Shown here piece after piece: positions 15,610-23,398 of a stretch of DNA of 53,198 bases. Source of the DNA: Candidatus Fermentithermobacillaceae bacterium (lineage in GTDB: Bacteria; Bacillota; Sulfobacillia; Fermentithermobacillales; Fermentithermobacillaceae). The stretch covers positions 1 to 53,198 of the forward strand of contig DUUV01000157.1 in the NCBI GenBank assembly GCA_012841375.1. Direction: 5' to 3'. The notes under the pieces are model-generated. The model searched no databases. It was not told the DNA's origin and saw nothing but the letters and a program-made list of their open reading frames with translations. Each line of letters begins with the position of its first letter. Position 1 is the first letter of the stretch. The position numbers and the translations under genes are program-made.

Positions 15610-16884
15610 ATGCTCCTAGACAAGCTGAAGGTTTGCAGCTACATCACGGGTGAGGCCGAGAAGCGCAATGCGCGGATCAGCATCATTGACGGTATGCTTT
15701 TCTCGGTGATGTCCGGTCTGACCGGGCCTTTCTGGGGCGCCTTTGCGGTGAAACTCGGCGCCACCGACTATACCCTCGCCCTTCTCGCGTCACTTCCGGC
15801 GCTGGTGTCCCTCGTGGCCCAGGTCCCTTCGGCTCTGTTCGTGGAGCGCTATGAGAACCGCCTCAGACCCACAGTAATCGCCGCGGGGATCTCCAGATCG
15901 TTCTACATGTTGTTCGCGGTCCTCATCCTCCTGCCTCTCCCCGGCCCTACGAAGGCTCTGGTCTTCGTCCTTATGTACTCCCTCATGAACCTCCCCGGCA
16001 CCGTGTGCGGGGTGGCCTGGACATCCATGATGGGCGATATGTTCTCTTCTTCCATCCGCGGGCGCTTCTTCGGCGAGAGGAACATGCTCTGCACCTTCGT
16101 CTCTCTCATTGCCACCGTTCTGTCGGGTCCTTTCCTCGACAGCGTCCCCTGGCCTTTGAACTACGTCCTGCTGTATGTCGTGTCGTTCGGCACGGTCATG
16201 GGCTCGCTGTACTACCTGACGAAGCACGAGGACCCTCCTGTACCGAAAGACCGGGGCACACCGGCTACAGGGCTCTCTGCCTTCGGCCGTTCCATCGCCG
16301 ACAAGTCCTTCGTCCGGTTCCTGGTAGCCGTGTTCGCCATCCACACGGGGTTCCATATCCCCGCGAGTCTCTGGACCATCCTGTGGGTCAAAGAGATGGG
16401 CCTCAGCAACTCATGGTTGGGGGCCTTTTCCATAGGCGCCGGACTCATGAGCTTCCTTACATACAGGAGTTGGGGCCGGTGGTCGGAGCAATACGGGAAC
16501 ATGAAGGTCTTGGTTCTGACGGCCCTGGCCCACATGCCGTTCCCGCTCCTATACGCTCACCTGAGGTCGCCCTACGTGTACCTGGCCATCAATCTTGTCG
16601 GAGGGTTTGCCGGCGCGGGCATGAATCTCTCCCTGTTCAACGCGCTCTTGGACGTATCGCCTAAAGAAGGCAGGCCCGCCTACGTTGCCTTGTACAACAT
16701 CACTACGGGCTTTTCCGGCTTCGTCTGGCCCTTCTTTGGCGTGTGGATGTACAGGACAATGGGACTGACCTCGGCCTTGGATTTCAGCGCCGTGGCAAGG
16801 ATCATCGGGATGGGACTGGCATTCGTCCTGGTGAGCCGAGGCCAGAAGGTTCCTGATGAGAGCCGTCCCGAGCGGGCCTCTTAA
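15610..16884 (+). CDS. Major facilitator superfamily transporter
   Basis: A polytopic membrane protein of about 424 aa with roughly twelve hydrophobic segments. The first loop region ALFVERYENRLRPTV fits the loop 2-3 signature region of MFS proteins, and a second half begins near residue 220 after a cytoplasmic linker (KHEDPPVPKD). The frame is open from 15412, but the ATG at 15610 has GGAGAG eight bases upstream and places the first membrane segment normally, so I chose it. The substrate cannot be deduced; drug or metabolite efflux is common in this family. It converges on the carboxypeptidase gene, with three bases between stop codons. Confidence 0.85.
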   Translation: MLLDKLKVCSYITGEAEKRNARISIIDGMLFSVMSGLTGPFWGAFAVKLGATDYTLALLASLPALVSLVAQVPSALFVERYENRLRPTVIAAGISRSFYMLFAVLILLPLPGPTKALVFVLMYSLMNLPGTVCGVAWTSMMGDMFSSSIRGRFFGERNMLCTFVSLIATVLSGPFLDSVPWPLNYVLLYVVSFGTVMGSLYYLTKHEDPPVPKDRGTPATGLSAFGRSIADKSFVRFLVAVFAIHTGFHIPASLWTILWVKEMGLSNSWLGAFSIGAGLMSFLTYRSWGRWSEQYGNMKVLVLTALAHMPFPLLYAHLRSPYVYLAINLVGGFAGAGMNLSLFNALLDVSPKEGRPAYVALYNITTGFSGFVWPFFGVWMYRTMGLTSALDFSAVARIIGMGLAFVLVSRGQKVPDESRPERAS

Positions 16885-16887
16885 GCC

Positions 16888-18114
16888 CTACGTCGACCTC
16901 GAAAACGCCCGGCCTAGAGCCCTGACCAGCGAATCCCAGAACACTCTGAAGATGTTGCCCTTGGGGACATCGGTCCTGGCGACGACGCTTTCCCGTCCGA
17001 CTTCTTGACCGTCGACCGTAAAGATGACTTCGCCGATCTTGGCCCCTTTCATGACCGGGGCCTCCAAGTTGGAGTTCAGAATTACCGAGGCCACTACCTT
17101 GTCTTCCTGTCCCTTCTCCACTGTAGCTCCCAGGGCGCGCGGCGCGACTGCCTCCACTTTCCCGCCCTTGCCTTTCCACACGCGAGCCGTGCCGACTACC
17201 GTGTTGGCAGGCACGTTCTCCACATAGGAGTAGTTGCGGTAAGCCCAGTCTAAGAGCGAGATGACGATATCCGTCCGCTCGCGCTCACCGGCATCGATGG
17301 AGTATCCTCGCGCAGAGCCCAAGACTATGGCGACCAGGTCCAGACCTGACCTTTCCGCGAGGGCTATCATGTTGAACCCTGCCAGCGTGGTGAAGCCTGT
17401 CTTCAGACCATATGTGCCGGGATACGACCAAAGCAGCCGGTTCCTGTTGAACTGGGGGTCCTTCTCGGATTCACCCGGCGCGGTGTATGCGAATTCTTTG
17501 ATGGCGTGGTAAGGAAGTGCTTCGGGATGCATCCTCACGTATGAACGCACCAGAGCCAACAGGTCTCTGGCGGACACCCTGTTGTCGTCGGATAGACCGT
17601 GGGGGTCAACGAAATGGGTCTCGGTAAGTCCCAGCTCTTTCGCCTTGGCGTTCATCCGGTCCACGAATGACGTAACGTTCCCCGATATGTACTCGGCCAC
17701 GGCAACGCACGCGTCGTTTCCGGACATGACGGTTATACCCTTAACCAGGTCTTCCAACCGGACTTCGCTGCCGACAAGGATGTACATCTTGGACCCGCCC
17801 GTGGCCCAAGCTTTCTCGGACACGGGGACCATATCTTCGAGGCTGATGTTCCCCGCGGAGATCTCATCAAAAAGGATGTACAGAGTCATGATCTTCGTGA
17901 GACTTGCCGGGATGTGAGGGCTCTCGGCGTCCTTGGAAGCGAGAACTCTCCCTGTCCTGGAGTCGGCTATGAGATAGTTCTCGACCTTGACCTCGGGCGG
18001 AGCTTCGGCGGCGAGAGACACCTTCGTAGGACAAAAGGGCAGCAAGCCCTGAGTTATGAGGAGAGAAGCCAACAATACGACGATGAGTCTCGACCCGAGT
18101 TTCCGCGACAACAT
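16888..18114 (-). CDS. dacF: D-alanyl-D-alanine carboxypeptidase (PBP5/DacF type)
   Basis: A secreted low-molecular-weight penicillin-binding protein of 408 aa that trims the terminal D-Ala of peptidoglycan stem peptides. A signal peptide spans residues 1-36, ending near SLAAEA. The S11 active site is complete: SLTK with S71 and K74, SGN at 131-133, and KTG in GLKTGFT. The C-terminal beta domain (PBP5_C) follows from about residue 280, with a weakly amphipathic RAFSRST-like tail that may bind the membrane. The ATG at 18114 has GGAGGT seven bases upstream; the longer frame to 18213 is not supported. The gene is divergent from the DUF523 gene. DacB or DacF naming within the family is uncertain. 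Confidence 0.92.
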   Translation of the reverse strand: MLSRKLGSRLIVVLLASLLITQGLLPFCPTKVSLAAEAPPEVKVENYLIADSRTGRVLASKDAESPHIPASLTKIMTLYILFDEISAGNISLEDMVPVSEKAWATGGSKMYILVGSEVRLEDLVKGITVMSGNDACVAVAEYISGNVTSFVDRMNAKAKELGLTETHFVDPHGLSDDNRVSARDLLALVRSYVRMHPEALPYHAIKEFAYTAPGESEKDPQFNRNRLLWSYPGTYGLKTGFTTLAGFNMIALAERSGLDLVAIVLGSARGYSIDAGERERTDIVISLLDWAYRNYSYVENVPANTVVGTARVWKGKGGKVEAVAPRALGATVEKGQEDKVVASVILNSNLEAPVMKGAKIGEVIFTVDGQEVGRESVVARTDVPKGNIFRVFWDSLVRALGRAFSRST

Positions 18115-18194
18115 GGCAACGACCTCCGGCAATATGTATGATGCTACGTAGATGTGAGAGCTCTCAAGACCCATTGGAACGGGGTGCGGCCTCC

Positions 18195-18680
18195 ATGATT
18201 CTAGTTTCGTCATGCCTTATAGGTTTTCCCTGCAGGTACAACGCAGTAATCCAAAAGCATGCCGGGATATTTGACGCGTTCTTGCGCCTCGCGGTTCCGG
18301 TATGTCCTGAGACTCTGGGGGGGTTGGCAGTGCCCAGACCGCCCTCGGAGATCCAGGGCGGCGCAGGAGCCGACGCGCTCCTGGGGTCTGCCCGGGTCGT
18401 CACCCGTCTGGGCCAGGACGTGACCCGGCAATACATTGACGGTGCCCGAAGAGCCTTGTCCATTGGGATGCAGGCGGGCTGCACGGCGGCGATCCTGAAA
18501 GCCAGAAGTCCCGCCTGCGGTGCGGGCATCATCTACGACGGGAGTTTCACCGGCTCCCTAAGGCCCGGGGACGGCGTACTCGCCGCGCTCTTGCGCGCTC
18601 ACGGTTTCAGACTCTACTCCGAAGACGAGCTTGAGGAAGCACTACTCGCTCTCAATGGGTGCGTCACGGGCGCCGTTTGA
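18195..18680 (+). CDS. DUF523-family protein
   Basis: A small protein of about 161 aa beginning MILVSSCLIGFPCRYN, the conserved N-terminus of DUF523. Other conserved parts are PVCPETLGGLAVPRPP and ILKARSPACG. The recurring cysteines suggest metal or iron-sulfur binding, but no function is established. The frame is open from 18138; the ATG at 18195 fits the family start. Its 3' end overlaps a decayed Hsp20 fragment on the opposite strand. Confidence 0.85.
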   Translation: MILVSSCLIGFPCRYNAVIQKHAGIFDAFLRLAVPVCPETLGGLAVPRPPSEIQGGAGADALLGSARVVTRLGQDVTRQYIDGARRALSIGMQAGCTAAILKARSPACGAGIIYDGSFTGSLRPGDGVLAALLRAHGFRLYSEDELEEALLALNGCVTGAV

Positions 18681-18785
18681 GGTCTTGGTGACTTTCGGCG
18701 CAGTTATCTTTAGAACCCCGTCTTTGTACTTGGCGACTGCCCTGCTGCCGGCATGCACCGCGGTAGCGAGGCTAAGAAGCGCATA
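18642..18785 (-). pseudogene. C-terminal remnant of an Hsp20-type small heat shock protein
   Basis: Directly after the tRNA-Leu(CAG) gene the minus strand encodes about 45 residues containing AVAKYKDGVLKITAPKV. This matches the end of the alpha-crystallin domain (the common pattern is A-[SK]-[YF]-K-[DN]-G-V-L-x-[IV]-x-x-P-K). No upstream alpha-crystallin part, start codon or binding site exists; the frame runs into the tRNA gene. I read it as a leftover of a deleted hsp20 gene, perhaps lost by recombination at the tRNA. It overlaps the 3' end of the DUF523 gene. Confidence 0.6.
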
Positions 18786-18794
18786 AAAAAGAAA

Positions 18795-18882
18795 TGGTGC
18801 CGAAGGTGGGATTTGAACCCACACAGGCATTCGCCTACGGCGCCCTGAACACCGCGTGTCTGCCATTTCCACCACTTCGGCA
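18795..18882 (-). tRNA. tRNA-Leu, anticodon CAG
   Basis: The acceptor arms TGCCGAA and TTCGGCA pair fully, and CCA is encoded. The T-arm is GTGGGTTCAAATCCCAC and a long variable arm is present, as expected for a class II tRNA. The anticodon loop TTCAGGG gives CAG, which reads CTG codons. Length is 88 nt. No clear terminator is seen downstream apart from a run of six T residues soon after the gene. Confidence 0.95.
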
Positions 18883-18893
18883 CGGCAAGAGAC

Positions 18894-18923
18894 AGTTTAA
18901 CACAGAGAAGGCGGCCTTTTCAA
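18894..18923 (-). promoter_or_regulatory. Promoter of tRNA-Leu(CAG)
   Basis: On the minus strand TTGAAA is separated by 18 bases from TAAACT, which lies about 12 bases before the mature tRNA end. It is a plausible sigma-A promoter. Confidence 0.7.
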
Positions 18924-18974
18924 CAACCTGACAGATCTATTGCTGGTGAAATGATGCTCAGGGGACCGCTCTTT

Positions 18975-19240
18975 CAGAGGTTCACATCCTAAGGAGAAAG
19001 CCGCAAAGCTGCGTACCCCGCCATGCCGTGAACCCGGAGGGTGTTGAACCTGCCTAAGCAGGTGGGTGCCCTCCCGTAGCTTTGCGTTTCTGCCGACTGC
19101 GTGGCAGTCTACGCGCCGCTAAGCGGAGTCCAGGCTCCCTCTCACACGGTGTTGGCTCAAACTCACCGTGACCCACGCACACAGCAGGGTTAATGCTTAA
19201 CCGAGCGTGGCCGCCCGGCATGATCAATCTTATCATCGGG
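18975..19240. other. Highly structured intergenic region, candidate non-coding RNA (strand undetermined)
   Basis: This 390-base gap between tRNA-Leu(CAG) and the ECF gene has no plausible coding frame but many stems. CGCAAAGCT pairs perfectly with AGCTTTGCG (about 18991-19088). Inside it, GGAGGG pairs with CCCTCC and CCTGC with GCAGG, with a long unpaired stretch on one side. Further stems are CTGCC/GGCAG, CACGGTG/CACCGTG, GGTTAA/TTAACC and GCCCG..ATGAT/ATCAT..CGGGC (to about 19238). The density of perfect stems suggests a folded RNA of about 250 nt. I could not match it to tmRNA, RNase P, SRP or a known riboswitch. A 6S-type RNA is only a guess. Confidence 0.45.
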
Positions 19241-19274
19241 CCTCTCCCAATCGCAATTCTTTCCTCGACGAAAG

Positions 19275-19360
19275 ACGGTGCCAAATTATGGTGATTCCCT
19301 GTGCCGGTGCTTGTCCTTGTCGCGCGTAAGGCAGTTGGATATTATGAATGAGTGCACCGT
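19275..19360 (+). promoter_or_regulatory. Long-range leader hairpin upstream of the ECF S-component gene
   Basis: ACGGTGC (19275-19281) pairs perfectly with GCACCGT (19354-19360), enclosing a smaller CCTT/AAGG stem. After it, GTCAC can pair with GTGAT, which overlaps the GGAGGTGAT ribosome binding site of the ECF gene. This looks like a translation-controlling leader. FolT genes are often under a tetrahydrofolate riboswitch, but I could not fit this sequence to that consensus. Confidence 0.4.
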
Positions 19361-19391
19361 TAATGGGGTCACGAGTCCGGAGGTGATCTAC

Positions 19392-19940
19392 ATGAATAAA
19401 GCCAGACAAGTTGCTTTCACGGGACCTATCATAGCACTGTCTGTTGTTCTCACCCGGTTCGCGTCGCTCCGGATTGCCATAGGGGGAGTCGAGGGGATCA
19501 GGGTCGGTCTGGGTAGTCTACCCAATATCATGGCCGGGATGCTTATGGGTCCGCTGTACGGAGCAGTGTCAGGGGCCGCGGCGGACGTCATCGGCTTCAT
19601 CCTTAGCCCAATGGGCGGTGCCTACATGCCCCATTTCACGCTGGCCTCCGGCCTAATGGGGGCGCTCCCCGGCCTCGTCTTCAGAGCCATGCGCAAGAGC
19701 CGGGCGGCAAGCCGCATCCCCGAGCTGTATCAGATCGCCATATCTGTAGCCGCAGGGGTGGTCCTGGTCTCGTGGGGCCTCACTCCCTACTTCCTGAGCA
19801 CGCTTTTCGGGGTGCCGCGGGCAGTCACGATGCCTCCCAGGATCCTGGCGGCCATAGTCGAGGTTCCCGCGTACTCGGTCATCATTAAGGCGGTATCCTC
19901 GAGTTACGTGCGTTTGGTCGCGAGTCGACGGCCGGCATAG
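19392..19940 (+). CDS. folT: ECF transporter S component, FolT (folate) type
   Basis: A membrane protein of about 182 aa with some five to six hydrophobic segments, the size of an ECF substrate-binding S component. The stretches GLGSLPNIMAGMLMGPLYGA and DVIGFILSPMGGAYMPHFTL resemble the FolT group, which captures folates and works with a shared EcfT-EcfA module; those genes are not in the window. The start ATG at 19392 has GGAGGTGAT five bases upstream; the frame open from 19278 is not supported. The upstream leader can fold and may hide the ribosome binding site. Queuosine- or pantothenate-type S components are alternatives. It converges on polC with 13 bases between stop codons. Confidence 0.7.
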   Translation: MNKARQVAFTGPIIALSVVLTRFASLRIAIGGVEGIRVGLGSLPNIMAGMLMGPLYGAVSGAAADVIGFILSPMGGAYMPHFTLASGLMGALPGLVFRAMRKSRAASRIPELYQIAISVAAGVVLVSWGLTPYFLSTLFGVPRAVTMPPRILAAIVEVPAYSVIIKAVSSSYVRLVASRRPA

Positions 19941-19953
19941 GAGCGCCAGCCTC

Positions 19954-22900
19954 CTAGAACAGGGAGAGCTGGTCTCCCTCAGGCAGTCCTTCCAGAACTC
20001 CGGCCTTCTTGAGCGCCTCGCATACTCTCTTGCCGAGTTTGGTCCGCCTCCGGAAGTCTTCAACAGATGTGAACGTGTCCTCCTCCCTGGCGTTTACAAT
20101 GGCCATGGCAGCCTGGTTGCCGATCCCCGGCACCGACACAAACGGCGGCAAGAGGACTTCTCCCTCGGGGACATATTTGTGTGAATGCGACTTGTACAGC
20201 GAGGGTTTCCCAAACCTGACGCCGCGCCGGTACATGTCGAGGGCCACCTCCAACACGCCGGCGGTGTCCTGTTCCTTGGCGGTGGCGTTCGGAGAAGCGC
20301 CGATCTTGTCTATCTGTTCCCTCCAGAGATCCGGGTCGTTGTGCATGTGCTCCACCGTCATGGATGAACCGTGGAAGGTGAAGTAAGCCGCCGCGAACGC
20401 CTGCGGATGATGAACCTTGAAGTAAGCGATCCGGAAGGCATTGGTGACGTATGCGGCAGCGTGAGCCTTGGGGAACAGGTAAGATATCTTCTTGCAGGAA
20501 TCCACGTACCACTCGGGCACCGAGGCTTGTCGCATAGCCCCGATATCTTCTTCCGAGAGAGGCCTTCCCTTTCTCACTTTCTCGGCGATTCCAAAAGCCA
20601 CGGCGCTGTCCATGCCAATCTTCATGAGGTACAGGAAGATGTCCTCGCGGGTGGCGATGACCTCCCTGAACTTGGCGGTACCGTTCTTGATCAGGTCCCG
20701 GGCATTGTTTGCCCACACGTCGGTACCGTGGGAAAGGCCGGATATCCTGACAAGGTCTCCAAAGGATGACGGTTTGGTCTCAGTGAGCATGTTCCGGACA
20801 AATCTCGTTCCGAATTCGGGAATGCCTATGGCGTCATCGGGATTTGCTCCGGAAAACAAGGCCAGCGTATCGGGATCGTCCATCGGCACCTTGAGAGGGT
20901 CAATACCGGTCAGTTCGTGGAGCATCTTGATGACCGTCGGGTCATCATGCCCCAGGATGTCCACCTTCACCAGATGGCCGGAGATGGAGTTGTAATCGAA
21001 ATGGGTCGTAATGGCTCCTGCGGTACGATCGTCGGCAGGAAACTGGAGCGGTGTGAAGTCCAAAACATCCATTCCTGTAGGAATGACCATCACACCTCCG
21101 GGGTGCTGTCCGGTGGTTCTCTTTACCCCCTCAAGCCCTGTGGAGAGTCTGGTCTCCTCCGCCCTCCTGAGGGTCAGTCCCCTGTCTTCGGCGTAGTGTT
21201 TCACGAAGCCGTAAGCTGTCTTGCGGGCGATGGTCCCTATGGTACCGGCCCTGAAGACGTTGCCCTCGCCGAGAAGCTCCGAGGCGAACTTGAAGATCTC
21301 GGCCTGCTCTTCGCCTGAGAAGTTCAGGTCGATATCGGGGACCTTTTCGCCGTGGAAGCCCATGAATGTTTCGAAGGGGATGTCCTGTCCGTCCCGCCAA
21401 AGTTCGGCCCCGCACTCAGGACACTTCCCAGGCGCCAGGTCAAACCCCGAGTCTACCTGCTGGGCAGGCTCAAAATCGCTCCACCTGCACCCGGGACACA
21501 CATAATGCGGTTTCAGAGGGTTGACTTCCGTTATTCCCGTGCACGTCGCCACAAGCGACGACCCGACAGAGCCCCTGGATCCCACGAAATACCCGTCCGC
21601 CAGGGACTTCTCAACCATCCTGATGGCGATCATGTAGAGTGACGAGAACCCGTTGCCGATGATGGCACCCAGTTCCTTCTCAAGCCGTTCTTCCACCAGA
21701 GCCGGCAAGGGGTCTCCGTATATGCGTTTGGCCCCTTCTTCGGCAAGATGTCTGAGTTCCCGGTCTGCGTTTGGAAGAGAAGGGAAGTATGACCCCTCTG
21801 GAACAGGACGGAGGTTCTCGATCGAAGCTGCCAGCGTCACCGGGTTGGTGATGACGACTTCACAAGCGGCCTGAGCGCCCAGGTACTCGGTGGCCTCGAC
21901 CATCAGTTCGTCGGTCGACCTGAAGTGAAGTGGCACCGACCGTTCGCCCTCAACCATCCCCTTTCCCGACAGGAGGATAGTACGGTATATCTCATCTTCA
22001 GGGTCCAGGTAGTGGACGTCACCGGACATGACGCACATCCGCCCGGTCGCCTTGGCCAGATCGTAGATCCGCTTGTTCAGTAACCCCAGTGCCTCCTCGT
22101 CGACGATGGGTTCCTGACCGATGAGATGCCTGTTGTTGTCTATAGGTTGGATTTCCAGGTAATCGTAGAAGGACGCGATCTTTCTGAGGTCTTCATCGCT
22201 CGCCCCATTCAGCAGGGCTTGTACCAGCTCACCCGCCTCGCAGGCCGATCCCACGAGAAGCCCTTCCCGCTTTTCTTCCAGGAGCCTGCGAGGGATGCGC
22301 GGCGTCCGGTAGAAGTGCTTGAGATGGGACTCGGTCACGATTTCGTAGAGGTGCCGGAGGCCCGTCTTGTTTTTCGCCAGGAGGACCACATGGAACGCCC
22401 GGCCTTTCTCGTCGTCTTCAACCAGGTACCCCTCGAGACCGTAGATAATCTTTACACCGTGTTTCTTGCCCTCGGCGTAGGCCTCGGGAAAGGTCTGCAC
22501 CACGCCGTGGTCGGTTACTGCGATAGCCGGATGGCCCCATTCTTTCGCGCGCTCCACTGCCTTGCCTATGGAAAGGACCGAGTCCATCTGGCTCATCTTC
22601 GTGTGGAGGTGAAGCTCAACCCTCTTCTCCGGATACGGGTCTTTCCTGCACTCGGCCGGGCAGGGTACTATGTCACTCTCGTTGGTAGCCAGCATCGGCT
22701 CTGAATCGAAGCGGTCGATTCCGGACCGCCCCCGCAGGACCACCTGGGTTCCGCGCTCCAACCAGTCCATCTTCGCGTCCAGGTTGTGGATCCTCACCTT
22801 GACCGAGTCAGTCCTATCGGTCACCACAATCGTCCCGTCTACCTTGCCGAACCGGTTGGTTCTCCAGTCCACTTCCACTACCTCGCCCCAGACGGTGACC

Positions 22901-23379
22901 CTCCCTCTCTCGCCGCCTGTAAGCTCCTTTATGGGTACAGCCTGGCTGCGGTCAGGCGCTGCCCTGCGGGAAGTCCTCTGGGAAGCGCCCCTTGCGGTGT
23001 AACCGTTCCCGTACGGTCGCGACCCGTTGCTCACCGGCTCTCCCTCAGGCTTGGGTGGGGACTCTCTGAATGTCTGCGGCAAGTCCTCGGGTGTTATCCA
23101 CTTGACCTGGTCCAGCCCGGCTATCTTCTTGCGTAGCTCCTGCCTTGCGGTGGCAAGCAGCACCTCAAACTCGTCCAATGACACGTCTCGAGAGATACCG
23201 GACCATGCCTTCCTGTCAGGCACGTCCAACACAACGGTCCACGAACACTCCTGGGGGTCTACGTGAATGGATCTGACGACAAGGTGGGATAGCAGGTCCT
23301 TCCCGGCCCATTCACCGGGTTCAATAATGTCGGTAAGTCTCGGGCAGTCTGAAGACGGCTCTATGCTAACGCGGGACAA
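19954..23379 (-). CDS. polC: DNA polymerase III alpha subunit, PolC type, lacking the exonuclease domain
   Basis: The replicative polymerase of Bacillota (1141 aa; common PolC proteins have about 1400 or more). Domains in order are an N-terminal region (1-110), a linker, an OB fold (about 160-240), a PHP domain starting VELHLHT (H257, H259) with VTDHG (D290, H291), a four-cysteine zinc motif (C628, C631, C653, C656), the catalytic palm with D682 and D684 in PDIDLNFSGEE, fingers, and a C-terminal clamp-binding QLSLF. The usual DEDD exonuclease between the two PHP halves is absent: residues about 312-330 pass directly from IYGLEGYLVEDD to GRAFHVVLLAKN. The start is a TTG with GGAGGG eight bases upstream. 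It is the last gene of the long minus-strand block. Confidence 0.93.
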   Translation of the reverse strand: MSRVSIEPSSDCPRLTDIIEPGEWAGKDLLSHLVVRSIHVDPQECSWTVVLDVPDRKAWSGISRDVSLDEFEVLLATARQELRKKIAGLDQVKWITPEDLPQTFRESPPKPEGEPVSNGSRPYGNGYTARGASQRTSRRAAPDRSQAVPIKELTGGERGRVTVWGEVVEVDWRTNRFGKVDGTIVVTDRTDSVKVRIHNLDAKMDWLERGTQVVLRGRSGIDRFDSEPMLATNESDIVPCPAECRKDPYPEKRVELHLHTKMSQMDSVLSIGKAVERAKEWGHPAIAVTDHGVVQTFPEAYAEGKKHGVKIIYGLEGYLVEDDEKGRAFHVVLLAKNKTGLRHLYEIVTESHLKHFYRTPRIPRRLLEEKREGLLVGSACEAGELVQALLNGASDEDLRKIASFYDYLEIQPIDNNRHLIGQEPIVDEEALGLLNKRIYDLAKATGRMCVMSGDVHYLDPEDEIYRTILLSGKGMVEGERSVPLHFRSTDELMVEATEYLGAQAACEVVITNPVTLAASIENLRPVPEGSYFPSLPNADRELRHLAEEGAKRIYGDPLPALVEERLEKELGAIIGNGFSSLYMIAIRMVEKSLADGYFVGSRGSVGSSLVATCTGITEVNPLKPHYVCPGCRWSDFEPAQQVDSGFDLAPGKCPECGAELWRDGQDIPFETFMGFHGEKVPDIDLNFSGEEQAEIFKFASELLGEGNVFRAGTIGTIARKTAYGFVKHYAEDRGLTLRRAEETRLSTGLEGVKRTTGQHPGGVMVIPTGMDVLDFTPLQFPADDRTAGAITTHFDYNSISGHLVKVDILGHDDPTVIKMLHELTGIDPLKVPMDDPDTLALFSGANPDDAIGIPEFGTRFVRNMLTETKPSSFGDLVRISGLSHGTDVWANNARDLIKNGTAKFREVIATREDIFLYLMKIGMDSAVAFGIAEKVRKGRPLSEEDIGAMRQASVPEWYVDSCKKISYLFPKAHAAAYVTNAFRIAYFKVHHPQAFAAAYFTFHGSSMTVEHMHNDPDLWREQIDKIGASPNATAKEQDTAGVLEVALDMYRRGVRFGKPSLYKSHSHKYVPEGEVLLPPFVSVPGIGNQAAMAIVNAREEDTFTSVEDFRRRTKLGKRVCEALKKAGVLEGLPEGDQLSLF

Positions 23380-23398
23380 TATAGGTTCCCTCCGGCTC

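Noticed and set aside
18975-19240. tmRNA, RNase P RNA or cobalamin riboswitch
   Set aside because: No tRNA-like ends, no GAGGAAAGTCC-type RNase P core and no B12-box were found.
19938-19956. TAGGAG/CTCCTA palindrome at the convergent ends of the ECF gene and polC
   Set aside because: It is formed by the two facing stop codons and their flanks, is only six base pairs, and lacks T-tracts, so I do not call a terminator.
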